Source: Alcanivorax sp. 24 (GTDB lineage Bacteria > Pseudomonadota > Gammaproteobacteria > Pseudomonadales > Alcanivoracaceae). Taken from it: a DNA stretch of 64,000 nucleotides. Location of the stretch: the NCBI RefSeq assembly GCF_004360225.1, contig NZ_SNUA01000001.1, positions 1 to 64,000 of the forward strand. The letters are read 5' to 3'. The position numbers were made by a program, and so were the translations under genes. This document shows positions 36,474 to 46,763 of this stretch, in pieces (the stretch's first letter is position 1; every line of letters begins with the position of its first letter). Below the pieces are notes generated by a model. The model was given only the letters and a program-made list of their open reading frames with translations. It was not told where the DNA came from and searched no databases.

Positions 36474-39400
36474 ACCCGTCCCGGGCCTTTATCCAGCGGC
36501 CAATCGCCGCCATGCTGATGGCGGTGGCGGTGGTGCTGTCCGGTTTGCTGGCCTGGCGCCTGCTGCCGGTGGCACCGTTGCCGCAGGTGGATTTTCCGAT
36601 CATCACGGTGTCGGCGAGCCTGCCCGGTGCTAGCCCCGAGAGTATGGCGGCGACGGTGGCGACACCGCTTGAGCGGGCGCTCGGCAGCATTGCCGGGGTT
36701 ACCTCGATCACTTCGTCGAGCAATCAGGGCGCCACGCAGATCGTGCTGCAATTCGAGCTTGGCCGTGACCTCAATGAGGCGGCCCGGGACGTGCAGGCGG
36801 CGATCAACGCGGCGCGCAGTCAATTGCCTTCTGGCATGCCCGGCAATCCGGAATACCGCAAAGTGAATCCGTCCCAGGCGCCAGTCATGGGGCTGGCGCT
36901 GTCGTCGCCCACGTTGGCACCCAGCGAACTGTACGATGCCGCCGCCTCGATTCTGGCGCAGAAACTGTCGCAGATCAGTGGTGTCGGCGAGGTCAGCGTC
37001 AGTGGCGCGTCGCTGCCGGCGGTGCGGGTGCAGCTGGACCCCGGCGCCTTGTTGCAATACGGCATCGCTCTGGATGATGTGCGCAACGCGATCAGTGAAG
37101 CCAATGCGCTGCAACCGCTGGGGCTGGTGGAAAACCAGCAACACCGCTGGGAGGTACGCACCAGCGATCCGCTGCGCAAGGCGCGTCAATACCGTGATCT
37201 GGTGATTCGCCATGAGGAGGGCGCGGTGGTGCGCCTCGGTGACGTGGCGGAAGTTTCCGACTCGGTGGAAAACCGCTACAGCAGCGGTTTTCACAATGAC
37301 CATCCGGCGGTGATCGTGGAGATCAGCCGTCAGCCCGGCGCCAATATCGTCGAAACCATCGATGCGATTCGCGAACAACTGCCGGGCCTGCGCGCGCTGA
37401 TGCCCGCCGACGCCGATCTGGCGGTGATCATGGACCGCTCGCCGGGGATTCGCGCCACGCTGCGCGAAGCGCAGACCACCTTGCTGATCGCGGTGGCACT
37501 GGTGGTGCTGGTGGTCTGGGTCTTTCTCGGCAGTGCCCGCACCGCGTTGATCCCGACGGTGGCGATCCCGGTATCGCTAATCGGCAGTTTCATCGTCATG
37601 TACTTCTATGGTTTCTCGGTGAACAACCTGTCGTTGATGGCGTTAATCATCGCCGCCGGCCTGGTGGTGGACGACGCCATCGTGGTGCTGGAGAACATCG
37701 AGAGGCACATCGAGGAGGGCCTGCCGCCGTTCCAGGCCGCGCTCAAGGGGGCCGGTGAAGTCGGTTTCACGTTGCTGGCGATGAATCTGGCGCTGGTGGT
37801 GGTGTTCGTGTCGATTCTGTTCATGGGGGGCGTCATCGAGCGCCTGTTCCGCGAGTTCTCCATCACGCTGGCGGCGGCGATGCTGATCTCCCTGCTGGTC
37901 TCGCTGACGTTGACCCCCAGCCTGTGCGCGTTGTGGTTACGGCGTAAAGTCGCCGCGGCACCCTCGGCACTGGCCCGCCGCAGCGAGGCGGTATTTGAGT
38001 CGTTGCGGAGCGCTTACGCTGGTAGCCTCGACTGGGCGCTGCGGCACCGGTTGTTCACGCTGCTGACCTTGTTGGCGGTGGTGGCGGTGAACGTCTGGCT
38101 GTACGTGGCGATTCCGAAAACCACCTTGCCACCCCAGGATACCGGCCAGATTCGCGGTTTCGTGCGCGGTGACGACGGTTTTTCGTTCCAGTTGATGCAG
38201 CCGAAAATCGAAGTGTTCCGGCGGTTGATTATGGATGATCCAGCGGTTCGGGACGTCACCGGAACCAGTGGCGGAGACGGTGGCATCACCAATGCCCAGC
38301 TCACCATTAATCTGAAACCGTTGGCGGAACGCGGCGTCTCCGCGCAACAGGTAGTGGACCGGCTGCGTGCCAAGGCGCCGCACGTGCCTGGTGGTATGTT
38401 GTTTCTGATCGTCGATCAGGACATTCGCCTGTCGTCGCCGTTCAGCCGCAGTGACTACGAGCTGGTGCTGCGCTCTGATTCCCTGGAGTTACTTGATATC
38501 TGGTCCCGTAAAGTATCGGAGGCAATGCAGAGACTGCCGGAACTGGTGGATGTGGATTCCGCCGGCGATGAAGAAGCGCAGCAGGTGGTGCTGGATATCG
38601 ATCGCGAAGCGGCGCGGCTGCACGGTGTCGATATGGCCACCGTCGCTTCGGTGTTGAACAACTCATTCTCTCAGCGGCAGGTGGCGACGCTCTATGATGA
38701 ACTGAACCAATACCGGGTGGTGATGGAACTGTTGCCCCGCTATACCGAACAGCCCTCGGTACTACAGCAATTGGAAGTGCTGACTGATGAGGGTGCCCGG
38801 GTGCCTTTGTCCACGTTTGCTACCTGGACCTATGGCCTGACCAATGACCGTATCCGTCACGATGCCCAGTTCGCTTCGGTGGGGGTGGGCTATGCGCTGG
38901 CGCCGGGGGTGACGCCACTGGAAGCGGAAGCGGCGATTCAGGCGGCGCTCAACGACATTATGTTGCCGCCGAGTGTATATGCGGGGCCCGGTTCCGATCG
39001 GGTCAATTTCGAAGGTAATCTCAGTCAGCCGTTGCTGATTCTTGCCGTGTTGCTGGCGGTGTACATGGTGTTGGGCATGCTCTATGAGAGCACCCTGCAT
39101 CCGCTCACCATTCTTTCCACGTTGCCCTCCGCCGGCATCGGCGCATTGCTGGCCTTGCGTATCAGTGACACGCCATTCAGCTTGATCGCGCTGTTGGGAT
39201 TGTTCCTGCTGATCGGCATCGTGATGAAGAATGCGATCCTGATGATCGACTTCGCCTTGGACGCGCAGCGCCATGACGGACTGAGCCCGCTGGCGGCGAT
39301 CCGCCGGGCGGCGCTGCTGCGGTTGCGTCCGATTTTGATGACCAATCTGGCCGGTCTGCTGGGCGCGGTGCCGCTGGTGTTGGGGCTCGGCGAAGGTTCC

Positions 39401-39559
39401 GAGCTGCGTCAGCCGCTTGGCATCACCATCATCGGCGGTTTGGCGGTCAGCCAGTTGTTGACGCTGTACACCACGCCGGTGATTTACCTGTACCTGGAAA
39501 CATGGCGTCAGCGCACGCTGCGCCGCCGGGCAGGCGGCGATCCCATGGCGTCGGTATGA
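36470..39559 (+). CDS. mdtC: RND multidrug transporter subunit (MdtC/MuxC-like)
   Basis: This 1029-residue partner of the preceding RND protein shares its architecture, with [13 protein letters not shown] in helix 4. It begins at GTG (36470), overlapping the mdtB stop. The two pump subunits are similar across their length, consistent with an old duplication. It is followed after 40 bases by the outer-membrane factor gene. Confidence 0.93.
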   Translation: MNPSRAFIQRPIAAMLMAVAVVLSGLLAWRLLPVAPLPQVDFPIITVSASLPGASPESMAATVATPLERALGSIAGVTSITSSSNQGATQIVLQFELGRDLNEAARDVQAAINAARSQLPSGMPGNPEYRKVNPSQAPVMGLALSSPTLAPSELYDAAASILAQKLSQISGVGEVSVSGASLPAVRVQLDPGALLQYGIALDDVRNAISEANALQPLGLVENQQHRWEVRTSDPLRKARQYRDLVIRHEEGAVVRLGDVAEVSDSVENRYSSGFHNDHPAVIVEISRQPGANIVETIDAIREQLPGLRALMPADADLAVIMDRSPGIRATLREAQTTLLIAVALVVLVVWVFLGSARTALIPTVAIPVSLIGSFIVMYFYGFSVNNLSLMALIIAAGLVVDDAIVVLENIERHIEEGLPPFQAALKGAGEVGFTLLAMNLALVVVFVSILFMGGVIERLFREFSITLAAAMLISLLVSLTLTPSLCALWLRRKVAAAPSALARRSEAVFESLRSAYAGSLDWALRHRLFTLLTLLAVVAVNVWLYVAIPKTTLPPQDTGQIRGFVRGDDGFSFQLMQPKIEVFRRLIMDDPAVRDVTGTSGGDGGITNAQLTINLKPLAERGVSAQQVVDRLRAKAPHVPGGMLFLIVDQDIRLSSPFSRSDYELVLRSDSLELLDIWSRKVSEAMQRLPELVDVDSAGDEEAQQVVLDIDREAARLHGVDMATVASVLNNSFSQRQVATLYDELNQYRVVMELLPRYTEQPSVLQQLEVLTDEGARVPLSTFATWTYGLTNDRIRHDAQFASVGVGYALAPGVTPLEAEAAIQAALNDIMLPPSVYAGPGSDRVNFEGNLSQPLLILAVLLAVYMVLGMLYESTLHPLTILSTLPSAGIGALLALRISDTPFSLIALLGLFLLIGIVMKNAILMIDFALDAQRHDGLSPLAAIRRAALLRLRPILMTNLAGLLGAVPLVLGLGEGSELRQPLGITIIGGLAVSQLLTLYTTPVIYLYLETWRQRTLRRRAGGDPMASV

Positions 39560-39599
39560 AGGTCCGTACCGCGATCGGCATAAAGAGAAGAGGCCCGTA

Positions 39600-41021
39600 A
39601 TGAAGAGTTTGTCCGCTGCTTGCCTGTTGTGTGCGCTGGCCCTTGCCGGCTGTACCTTGGGACCGGACTATCGCACGCCGGACAGCGCCATTCCGGCCCG
39701 ATTTCAATACCAGGACGGCTGGCGGACCATGCCCGAACAGCCTTGGGTGGCCCAGGGCACCTGGTGGGAGGCCTTTGACGATCCGGTGCTGACCGACCTG
39801 ATCGAGCAGGCCGATCAGGCCAGCCAGACTCTGGCCCAGGCGGAAGCCCGTTTTCGTGCTGCCGAGGCGCAATGGCGTCTGGCCCGGGGGGAATACAGCC
39901 CGCAATTGGACGCCTCGGTTAGCGGTACTCGCAGCGGCGGCAGCGATACCGATCCCGGCAATCTGTTCAGCGGCCGCCTGGATATCAGCTGGGCGCCGGA
40001 TCTGTGGGGCCGGGTGCGGCGCCAGGTGGAAGCGGAACGTGCCGGTCTGGCCGCCAGCGCCGCCGATATCGCCGCCGCCCGGCTGACCCTCCAGGTAGCG
40101 GTGGTTCAAGGCTATGTACGGATCCGCGCGCTGGATCGCCAGCGCGCGATTCTCGAACTGACCATGGCGGCATATGATCGCTCGGCGGAATTGACCCGCA
40201 ACCAGTACAACGCCGGCATTGTGTCCCGGTCCGATGTGATCCAGGCGGAAACCCAGCGCCAATCCCTGCGCACGCAGCTCTATGATCTGCAACAACAACG
40301 CGCCCAGGAAGAAAATGCGCTGGCGGCCTTGCTGGGTGTGGCGCCGGTGTCGTTCAGCATTGCCGCCACCAACGCCCTGCCGCTGTTACCGGCCTTGCCG
40401 GCCGCCCTGCCATCGGTATTGATCGCGCGCCGCCCGGATGTGGTGGTGGCGGAACGGGGTGTGGCGCAGGCCAATGCGCTGATCGGCGTGGCCCAGACCG
40501 CCTGGTTGCCGGATCTTACTTTGAGCGCCTATGGCGCTTTGCAGGACGACACCTTCTCCGGCCTGTTCGACGCGCCGCAACGGATCTGGTCGGTGGGGCC
40601 TTCTCTGGCGCTAACACTGTTCGATGGCGGCCGCCGCCGCGCCACTCGCGACATCGCGGTGGCCCAGTACGATGAGCAGGTGGCCAATTACAGACAGACT
40701 ATCCTGGACAGCCTGCGCGATGTGGAAGATGCCCTGGCCACGATGCAGGTTCTCCGCGAGAAAGCGGAACAACAGGATGAGCTGCTGGCCTTGGCGGAAC
40801 AGAACGAAAGCGTCATCGCCAACCGCTACCGCGCCGGCATGGTGTCTTTCCTGGAGGTGGCCACGGCGCAGAACCTGACTCTGGAAGCACGCCGCTCGCG
40901 CCTGGATATCACTAGCCAGCAATTACAGGCGGCGGCGGAACTGGCCGCCGCCATTGGTGGCGGCTGGGACCTGGATGACCCGGTGATTCAACGTATGGCC
41001 CGCCCCGAGCCCGGAGAATAA
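39600..41021 (+). CDS. Outer-membrane efflux lipoprotein (NodT/OprM-like, OpmB-like)
   Basis: This 473-residue protein has lipobox LALAGC (Cys at about 18) and the NodT-type start GCTLGPDYRTP, followed by two repeats of the TolC coiled-coil/beta-barrel fold (for example ARRPDVVVAERGVAQANALIGVA). It is the channel of the MdtABC-like pump. GAAGAGG lies upstream of the start. Gene order A-B-C-OMF equals muxABC-opmB of Pseudomonas. Confidence 0.92.
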   Translation: MKSLSAACLLCALALAGCTLGPDYRTPDSAIPARFQYQDGWRTMPEQPWVAQGTWWEAFDDPVLTDLIEQADQASQTLAQAEARFRAAEAQWRLARGEYSPQLDASVSGTRSGGSDTDPGNLFSGRLDISWAPDLWGRVRRQVEAERAGLAASAADIAAARLTLQVAVVQGYVRIRALDRQRAILELTMAAYDRSAELTRNQYNAGIVSRSDVIQAETQRQSLRTQLYDLQQQRAQEENALAALLGVAPVSFSIAATNALPLLPALPAALPSVLIARRPDVVVAERGVAQANALIGVAQTAWLPDLTLSAYGALQDDTFSGLFDAPQRIWSVGPSLALTLFDGGRRRATRDIAVAQYDEQVANYRQTILDSLRDVEDALATMQVLREKAEQQDELLALAEQNESVIANRYRAGMVSFLEVATAQNLTLEARRSRLDITSQQLQAAAELAAAIGGGWDLDDPVIQRMARPEPGE

Positions 41022-41039
41022 TCGCAGCGCATTCTCTGC

Positions 41040-41070
41040 TTGACCTTAAGTTAACTTGAACTTCTATAGT
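41040..41070 (+). promoter_or_regulatory. SoxR-type promoter of doxX
   Basis: TTGACC (41040-41045) and TATAGT (41065-41070) are separated by 19 bases, the over-long spacer of MerR-family promoters. The spacer holds CCTTAAGTTAACTTGAAC, which matches the SoxR box CCTCAAGTTAACTTGAGG at 15 of 18 positions and is centred between the two hexamers. Start expected near 41077, leader about 100 nt. Confidence 0.8.
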
Positions 41071-41179
41071 CCGCCACGCCGGTTGGGATCCTGGTGATCC
41101 GGCCGGTGTGGCTCCCGCGTTTCCGTGCCGTTGGTCGGGGACGTGGGGATGACCCGGGCGAAAAGAAGGAAACGAGGTT

Positions 41180-41629
41180 ATGCAGCGGATCATTGATGCG
41201 GTGTTGGATAGTGGCTGGCTCTGGTTGCTGGCCAGGGTGTGTCTGGCGGTGGTGTTCGTGTCCTCCGGCCTGGCGAAGCTGATCGATTTCGAGGGTGGCC
41301 TGACGGACATGCGGCAGGCTGGCCTGGAGCCGGCTTGGCTGTTCAATATTGCCACGGCGATGACTCTGCTAGCGGCGTCCTTGCTGATTCTTTTGGACCG
41401 GGCGGTGTGGCTGGGCGCCGGCGCTTTGTCCGTCTTTCTGATTCTCACCATCGTTATCGTGCATAGATTCTGGGGCCTCGAAGGGGAGAGCGCCAAGCTG
41501 GCCCTGTTTTTCGCCCTTGAGCACGTCTCGGTTATCGGCGGCTTGATCGCCACGGCCATTGCCAGCCACCTGCGGCGTTGGCGTGAATCCGACGGGCCGG
41601 ACCATAGCAAAGCGCTATGGTTGAAATAG
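41180..41629 (+). CDS. DoxX family membrane protein
   Basis: This 149-residue protein has four membrane helices, with the DoxX pattern LLLARVCLAVVFVSSGLAKLxDF near the N-terminus. DoxX proteins are linked to thiol and oxidative stress. GAAGGAAACGAGG precedes the start. It lies behind a SoxR-type promoter and upstream of a peroxiredoxin-glutaredoxin gene. The last codons overlap the OxyR-like site of that next gene. Confidence 0.85.
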   Translation: MQRIIDAVLDSGWLWLLARVCLAVVFVSSGLAKLIDFEGGLTDMRQAGLEPAWLFNIATAMTLLAASLLILLDRAVWLGAGALSVFLILTIVIVHRFWGLEGESAKLALFFALEHVSVIGGLIATAIASHLRRWRESDGPDHSKALWLK

Positions 41630-41640
41630 GCCTAGTTGCT
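41604..41640 (+). promoter_or_regulatory. OxyR-like site upstream of the Prx-Grx gene
   Basis: ATAG-N7-CTAT-N7-ATAG-N7-TGCT keeps three of the four quarter-sites of the OxyR motif (ATAG and CTAT alternating, seven-base spacing), with a weak fourth. The first quarters are inside the end of doxX. The gene downstream is of a type that OxyR activates in Haemophilus and Neisseria. Confidence 0.6.
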
Positions 41641-41714
41641 TTTATTAATTTCGGACGGTCGCTTACTCTTTTCGCTGTCAACGAGCCGTGGATGAACCAA
41701 TAAGGAGAGTGTCT

Positions 41715-42458
41715 ATGTTGAGCAATCGGGAAGGCCAGCCTGTTCCGGAAGTCACCTTCCGTACCCGCGCGGGCAATGACTGGCGGGACCTGACCACCGC
41801 GGACCTGTTCCAGGGCAAAACGGTGGTGGTATTCGCATTGCCAGGTGCTTTCACTCCGACCTGCTCATCCACTCACCTGCCGCGCTACAACGAGTTGGCG
41901 CCGGTGTTCAAAAGCAATGGCGTGGACGACATTCTGTGCCTGTCCGTCAATGATGCCTTTGTCATGGATGCCTGGGCGGGTGATCAGGCGGCGGAGAACA
42001 TTCGCTTCATTCCCGATGGCAACGCCGAGTTCACCGAGAAGATGGGCATGCTGGTGGGCAAGCAGGAGCTCGGTTTCGGATCGCGCAGCTGGCGTTACTC
42101 GATGCTGGTGAAGGATGGTGTCATCGACAAAATGTTTATCGAACCGGATAAGCCGGGCGACCCGTTCGAAGTGTCCGACGCCGACACCATGCTCAGCTAC
42201 ATCAATGGCGAAGCCGCTTTGCCGAAGCGGGTCACGGTCTTCACCAAGCCCGGCTGCCCGCACTGTGGCCGCGCCAAAAGTGCTCTGCGCGAGGCAGGTT
42301 ACAGCTTCGAGGAGATCGAACTGAGCAGCCGCGGTCTCAGCTACAGCACTCTGGCGGCGGTCACCGGCGCTGGCACTACCCCGCAGGTCTACATTGAAGG
42401 CGAACGCATTGGTGGTGCCGACGAATTGGAAAAGTGGTTGGCGTCCGCTGTTTCCTGA
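41715..42458 (+). CDS. Peroxiredoxin-glutaredoxin fusion (hybrid Prx5)
   Basis: This 247-residue protein has an N-terminal Prx5 domain with peroxidatic Cys50 in PGAFTPTC. Its C-terminal glutaredoxin domain carries CPHC (181-184) and [13 protein letters not shown]. Such hybrids reduce H2O2 and alkyl peroxides using glutathione directly. AAGGAGAG precedes the ATG at 41715. It ends at a strong intrinsic terminator. Confidence 0.93.
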   Translation: MLSNREGQPVPEVTFRTRAGNDWRDLTTADLFQGKTVVVFALPGAFTPTCSSTHLPRYNELAPVFKSNGVDDILCLSVNDAFVMDAWAGDQAAENIRFIPDGNAEFTEKMGMLVGKQELGFGSRSWRYSMLVKDGVIDKMFIEPDKPGDPFEVSDADTMLSYINGEAALPKRVTVFTKPGCPHCGRAKSALREAGYSFEEIELSSRGLSYSTLAAVTGAGTTPQVYIEGERIGGADELEKWLASAVS

Positions 42459-42536
42459 CTCTTACCCGCGCTCACCGGGTAGCGGCGCACAGGGACGCGC
42501 GCCCACTGTTTTCCCCCAAGTAACTTCCCCTTCCTT

Positions 42537-42562
42537 GGCCGGCTCCTCGCCGGCCTTTTTTT
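42537..42562 (+). terminator. Intrinsic terminator after the Prx-Grx gene
   Basis: GGCCGGC-TCCTC-GCCGGCC is followed by seven T residues (42556-42562). A MITE-like element starts one base later. Confidence 0.9.
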
Positions 42563-42563
42563 G

Positions 42564-43144
42564 GGTTCATCGCGGTTTGGAGGGCCATGGCGCTTCAATC
42601 ATGGGCACGGGTCTGTAACGGAAGGGACTACCAAACCGCTCTATTCGCCAGCAAGCAGGTCTCCCACAGATCCGCCACGAAGCCGCTGCGGGAAGCTTGC
42701 TGGCAAGCGAATATACCAACACCGGAGGGCCGGAATTCGCCAGCAAGCGGGTCTCCCACGGATCCGCCACGAAGCCGCCGTGGGAAGCTTGCTGGCAAGC
42801 GAATATCCCAACACCGGAGGGCCGGAATTCGCCAGCAAGCGGGTCTCCCACGGATCCGCTACGAAGCCGCTGTGGGAAGCTTGCTGGCAAGCGAATATCC
42901 CAACACCGGAGGGCCGGAATTCGCCAGCAAGCGGGTCTCCCACGGATCCGCCACGAAGCCGCTGTGGGAAGCTTGCTGGCAAGCGAATCGCCAACGGCCC
43001 AGGGCTTTCGCGGCCAAGCGGAGCGCCGCCCGGGCCTCTTCCCGCAGCGGCGCTGTAGCCCCCTCTGAATGGAGGTCTTCGAGGTAACCGAGGAATACGG
43101 GAGCCCCCGCCAGAGCGACCCTTCCCGCTAAACCGCGAGGAACC
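42564..43144. mobile_element. MITE-like composite repeat, copy 2
   Basis: Ends GGTTCATCGCGGTTTGG (42564-42580) and CTAAACCGCGAGGAACC (43128-43144) are imperfect inverted repeats. The left and right flanks inside are closely similar to copy 1 at 12085, but the interior is enlarged by a 92-bp tandem array. Frames crossing it are spurious. No transposase is encoded. Confidence 0.75.
42643..42988. repeat. Tandem array, four units of 92 bp
   Basis: Units start at 42643, 42735, 42827 and 42919, exactly 92 bases apart; the last is incomplete. Each has GCCAGCAAGC...GCTTGCTGGC inverted words and the phrase CACCGGAGGGCCGGAATTCG. Units 2 to 4 differ at only a few positions, showing recent amplification. 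Confidence 0.9.
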
Positions 43145-43309
43145 TTTTTTATGACCACCGCCCACGGACCCTGATCGGCTGGCGCCCGGCGTTCACCAGG
43201 CCGTTTTTGGCATTCGGGGCAGGGTAAAATGGCACGAGCGGCACTAGTGTGCCAACTCGCCACGGCCGCATAGTAAAAGTCATTGATGAAGTTCATCGGG
43301 AGACCGGGC

Positions 43310-44173
43310 ATGAACGCCAAAGTGACCGCCATGCGGACCAATGCCAGCGACATCCAGCCGCGCCGTATGGATTTTGAGTTTGATCCGTCCATGTCGCGCT
43401 ACTGGTTCGCTGACGATCAATTCAAAACCATGCTGCTGACGGCCTTGTCCTGTACTTTTCCAGAGGGCGAGCGCTTTTTCGTGCGTTCAGTGCGCCATTA
43501 TCAGAAACGCATCGAGGATCCTGATCTGCGTGAGCGGGTGAAGGGGTTCATCGGCCAGGAGGCGCACCACGGCAAGGAGCACGAGGCCTTCAACGATTTC
43601 ATGGAAGAAAAGGGGGTGCCGACCCGCAAGGTCCATGACTTTGTGCATAACGGCATGAAGTGGATCGCCCAGAATCTGTCTCCTGAGCGGCAGCTGGCCA
43701 AAACCTGCGCTCTGGAGCACTTCACCGCCATGCTGGCGGAACTGATTCTGGAGAATCCGGAGTTTCTCGAGGGCATGGACGAACGCATGCTACCGCTGTG
43801 GCTGTGGCACGCGGTGGAGGAAAGCGAACACAAAGCGGTGGCCTACGACGTGTACGCGGACCAGGTCGGCAGCTACTGGATTCGATCGTCGGAGATGGTG
43901 CTGACCACGGTGGAGTTCATTGGCTTCACCATTTTCCACTATATCCAGTTGCGCCAGGGCATGGATGACAAGCGGGATCTGCGTTCCGTGGGTAACGGCC
44001 TCAACTGGTTGTTCGGCCGGCCGGGCTGGCTCCGGCGCCTCGGGCGATCCTATGTGGCGTACTACAAGCCGTCTTTCCACCCGGAGAAGAAAGACAGCCG
44101 CGCGCTACGCGAACAGGCATTGAAAAAACTGGCGTTGATGCTTGATCGTCCAGAGCTGCGGGGGGCCGGTTAA
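43310..44173 (+). CDS. Metal-dependent hydrolase (PF10118 family)
   Basis: This 287-residue protein is rich in conserved His/Glu pairs (QEAHHGKEHEAFNDF, ALEHFTA, HAVEESEHKAVA), which would bind a di-metal centre in a helical bundle. The family is annotated as predicted metal-dependent hydrolase; a ferritin-like oxygenase fold is equally plausible. GGGAGA lies before the ATG at 43310, which is preferred to an upstream ATG at 43286. No operon partner. Confidence 0.8.
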   Translation: MNAKVTAMRTNASDIQPRRMDFEFDPSMSRYWFADDQFKTMLLTALSCTFPEGERFFVRSVRHYQKRIEDPDLRERVKGFIGQEAHHGKEHEAFNDFMEEKGVPTRKVHDFVHNGMKWIAQNLSPERQLAKTCALEHFTAMLAELILENPEFLEGMDERMLPLWLWHAVEESEHKAVAYDVYADQVGSYWIRSSEMVLTTVEFIGFTIFHYIQLRQGMDDKRDLRSVGNGLNWLFGRPGWLRRLGRSYVAYYKPSFHPEKKDSRALREQALKKLALMLDRPELRGAG

Positions 44174-44192
44174 AACACCAAGAGGTATCTGG

Positions 44193-44280
44193 AGCCGTAG
44201 TGGGAGCGGCTCACCAGCCGCGATGGGAGTGTTGGCGTGCCGGCGTGTTGCGTGTAAGCGTACCGTGCCCGCGAATGGTG
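44193..44280. repeat. REP-like repeat, GTGGGAGCGGCT type
   Basis: GTGGGAGCGGCTCACCAGCC resembles Pseudomonas REP sequences and is followed by TGCCGGCGTGTTGCGTG, which recurs near 31927. It lies between two convergent genes. Confidence 0.55.
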
Positions 44281-44334
44281 AGGCTGTACGGAATCGACAC
44301 GGCCGGCTGGGTTTGATCCCGCCGGCCGTTGCCG

Positions 44335-45633
44335 TTATTGCAGGGCTTCGGTGATGGCGTCGAGGGCCGCCGTGGTGGAGGTATAGGTGAAGCTGGAGCT
44401 GGCCACCGGGTGGGAAGAGAATTTCACCACCACCAGTTCCGCTTGCGGGTCGATATGAATCATCTGGCCGTGGATGCCGGCGGCTTGCAGAGCGCCGTGG
44501 GCATTGTGAGTCTGGTACCACTGATTGTGGTAGGACTGCCCCTGACGGAAATCCAGACCGCCCCCCTCGAATTTGGAGCGCTCGCCACCTTTGAAAAGGT
44601 CCTCTATGGCGGCTTTGCTAACGATCTGCTCACCGTTGTAATGTCCGTTGCGGCGTACCATTTCGGCGAAGCGGGCGAGGTCGCGCAAAGTGGTGTTCAT
44701 GCCACCGCCGGCCAACGGCGTGCCGTGGTCGTCAACCAGAATGTAGGCGTCCCGCTCGGCGCCCAGCTTGCTCCAGATGCGTTCGGAGAGCAGGTCGGTG
44801 TAGTCCCGCCCGGAAGCCTTGCTGATGATCCAGGCCACGACTTCCGATTGCACCGTCTGGTAGGTGAACTGTTCGCCGTGCTCGCCGCTCTTTTCGGTCA
44901 GGCTGGCGAGGAACTCATAGAGAGAGGCCGGGCCCTGATAGTTTTTCGGCTTCGGCAGAATGCCGGAAGAAAACGCGTAGCGGTAAACGTCGGAAGTGAA
45001 GTCCTTGTAGTCCTCGCGATAACGCACCGCGGCGGTCATATCCAGCACCTGCTGCACGGTGGCGTCACCCCAGGCGCTGCCTTTCAGTTCCGGCACGTAA
45101 TGGCCCACGGTGGCGTCCGGGTCCAGCTCGCCGCGCTGAATCATGTCGGCGGCCAGCAGGCCGGTAACCGACTTGGTGACGGACCACAAGATGTGCTGGT
45201 CCTGGTCGTCCATGCCGTCGGTGTAGGTTTCGTGGACCACCCGGCCTTTGTGCAGCACGATGAAGGCATCGGTATAGGTATCGAGAAGCCACTTTGAAAC
45301 CGTGGTGGTCTGGCCGCTGCCGTCATCGAAACGGAGGCTGCCCAGGTCACGGTCCTTGTTTTTCAGCTTCGCCACATCAGCCAACGGATCGCGGGCGATG
45401 CCGCGTGAGGGTTGCAGTTCGCGCATGTGGTGCAGTGCCCAGCGGCCATTGGGAAAACGGTTGAAATTAGCCCGGGTGACCAGCTTGTCCGGTGGTGGCG
45501 GAAAGCCCTGCATCAGCCCCAGTTTGGGCAGGGTGGTGCTCTCCGGTGGTGGCAGTTGCGGAGTCTCGGTATGGCCCTGGGTGGCGATCAACAGGGCCGT
45601 GGCCGCCAGGCCGTAGCGCAGGCTTTGTAGCAT
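44335..45633 (-). CDS. Serine hydrolase, beta-lactamase/6-aminohexanoate-dimer hydrolase-like
   Basis: This 432-residue precursor has a signal peptide (about residues 1-22) and the class C beta-lactamase fold with nucleophile motif SVTK (SxxK) and a Tyr-containing YQTVQSE stretch. The order resembles NylB-type esterases/amidohydrolases rather than true AmpC. GGGAG precedes the ATG at 45633. An AraC regulator gene is immediately upstream in the same direction. Confidence 0.82.
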   Translation of the reverse strand: MLQSLRYGLAATALLIATQGHTETPQLPPPESTTLPKLGLMQGFPPPPDKLVTRANFNRFPNGRWALHHMRELQPSRGIARDPLADVAKLKNKDRDLGSLRFDDGSGQTTTVSKWLLDTYTDAFIVLHKGRVVHETYTDGMDDQDQHILWSVTKSVTGLLAADMIQRGELDPDATVGHYVPELKGSAWGDATVQQVLDMTAAVRYREDYKDFTSDVYRYAFSSGILPKPKNYQGPASLYEFLASLTEKSGEHGEQFTYQTVQSEVVAWIISKASGRDYTDLLSERIWSKLGAERDAYILVDDHGTPLAGGGMNTTLRDLARFAEMVRRNGHYNGEQIVSKAAIEDLFKGGERSKFEGGGLDFRQGQSYHNQWYQTHNAHGALQAAGIHGQMIHIDPQAELVVVKFSSHPVASSSFTYTSTTAALDAITEALQ

Positions 45634-45684
45634 GGTGTGCTCCCGATGGTTGTTGTAATTGGGTTCCCGGGATAACAGGATCAC

Positions 45685-46677
45685 TCAACCGTACATGGCC
45701 ACGCGCTTGCGGCCCGGCGATTCACCGAACCAGTCGCGGAAGGCGCGATAAAACTGCGCCGTCTGGCTGTAACCGAGCCGCGCCGCCAGTTGCTCGGTGG
45801 TCAGGTCACGCCAGGGCATCAACGTCAACGCCAGTTGCCGGCGGCTGTCGCTGAGCAGGGAGCGGAAATCCTGCCCCTCCGCTTCCACCCGGCGTTGCAG
45901 GGTGCGTTCGCTCACCGCCAGTAAGGAGGCACACAGAGCCAGTGGCTTGCCCGGCAGCCCGACCACGGTTGGCAGCAGACCGCGTACCGAGTCGCTCCAG
46001 CCGAGGCCGGGCCGCATGCGCCGCAGATACCGTTCTCGCTGGCCCAGGGTGTCGAGGCTCCCGGTGGTGGCGGAGGGTTGCAACAGGTGGGTGTTATCGA
46101 ACACCAGGCCATCCTGTTCTTCCCCGCAGCTCACCGGTACTCCCAACAGCGCCTCCAGGTCCCGTCGCTCGCGTTCGCCCTGACGGACCCGCAGAGTCAC
46201 CCGCCGGATGCGCAGGCGGCTGCCGCGTTCCAGCAGTCGGCAGGTGGAGTACAGCAAGGCCAGGGCCTGGCCGTTGTACCCCTCGAAAGCGGGGCGCCGG
46301 AACAGTTGCAGGCTACTTTCCTCGGCGCCGATCCGCAGACGGTAGTCACCCAGCTCGGAATGCAGACACAGGTAGCGCGGGTACTGATTGATCCGGTCCA
46401 GAATGTCGCCGGGTACCGGCGACAGGCCCGGAAACAGCTGGCGCTGTTGCTCCAGAGTCTGGAATCCCCGCGCCAGTAGCGCCGGATCGCCCTGTTGGTC
46501 GGCCAGCCGGGCGGTCAGGTCGGCGCAACGCCAATGATTGATTCGCTCCGCTTCGGTGCTGCGTTCCAGATGGTACTCGTTGAGTGCCTGATCCAGTCTC
46601 CCGCCGGGCACACGTGCATCCAGGGCCGCCACGACGTGATGGAAGTTCTGGCGGGACATGGTGGCATCAATGAGCAT
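45685..46677 (-). CDS. AraC-family transcriptional regulator
   Basis: This protein of about 330 residues has an N-terminal arabinose-binding-domain-like region and a C-terminal double helix-turn-helix (LAVSERTLQRRVEAEG, then TTEQLAARLGYSQTAQFYRAF). Relatives such as OruR and ArgR-like AraC regulators respond to small carbon sources. It lies 51 bases upstream of the serine hydrolase gene and probably controls it. The start is uncertain: ATG at 46677 or 46659, neither with a clear ribosome site. Confidence 0.8.
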   Translation of the reverse strand: MLIDATMSRQNFHHVVAALDARVPGGRLDQALNEYHLERSTEAERINHWRCADLTARLADQQGDPALLARGFQTLEQQRQLFPGLSPVPGDILDRINQYPRYLCLHSELGDYRLRIGAEESSLQLFRRPAFEGYNGQALALLYSTCRLLERGSRLRIRRVTLRVRQGERERRDLEALLGVPVSCGEEQDGLVFDNTHLLQPSATTGSLDTLGQRERYLRRMRPGLGWSDSVRGLLPTVVGLPGKPLALCASLLAVSERTLQRRVEAEGQDFRSLLSDSRRQLALTLMPWRDLTTEQLAARLGYSQTAQFYRAFRDWFGESPGRKRVAMYG

Positions 46678-46763
46678 GGTCGGGAGGGTTCCGGGAACAG
46701 ACTGGCTTCCATTGTCGGTGTGTCCCGGTGAGCGGCAAGTGCAATTCACGTCAACCGCCTCCG

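Noticed and set aside
42643-42988. CRISPR array
   Set aside because: The 92-bp units are nearly identical over their whole length, so no unique spacers exist, and no cas gene is present.
42587-43087. Repetitive frames rich in REAC/LLASEYPN within the repeats
   Set aside because: They translate the REP/92-bp array and recur in several frames and both strands, so they are not genes.
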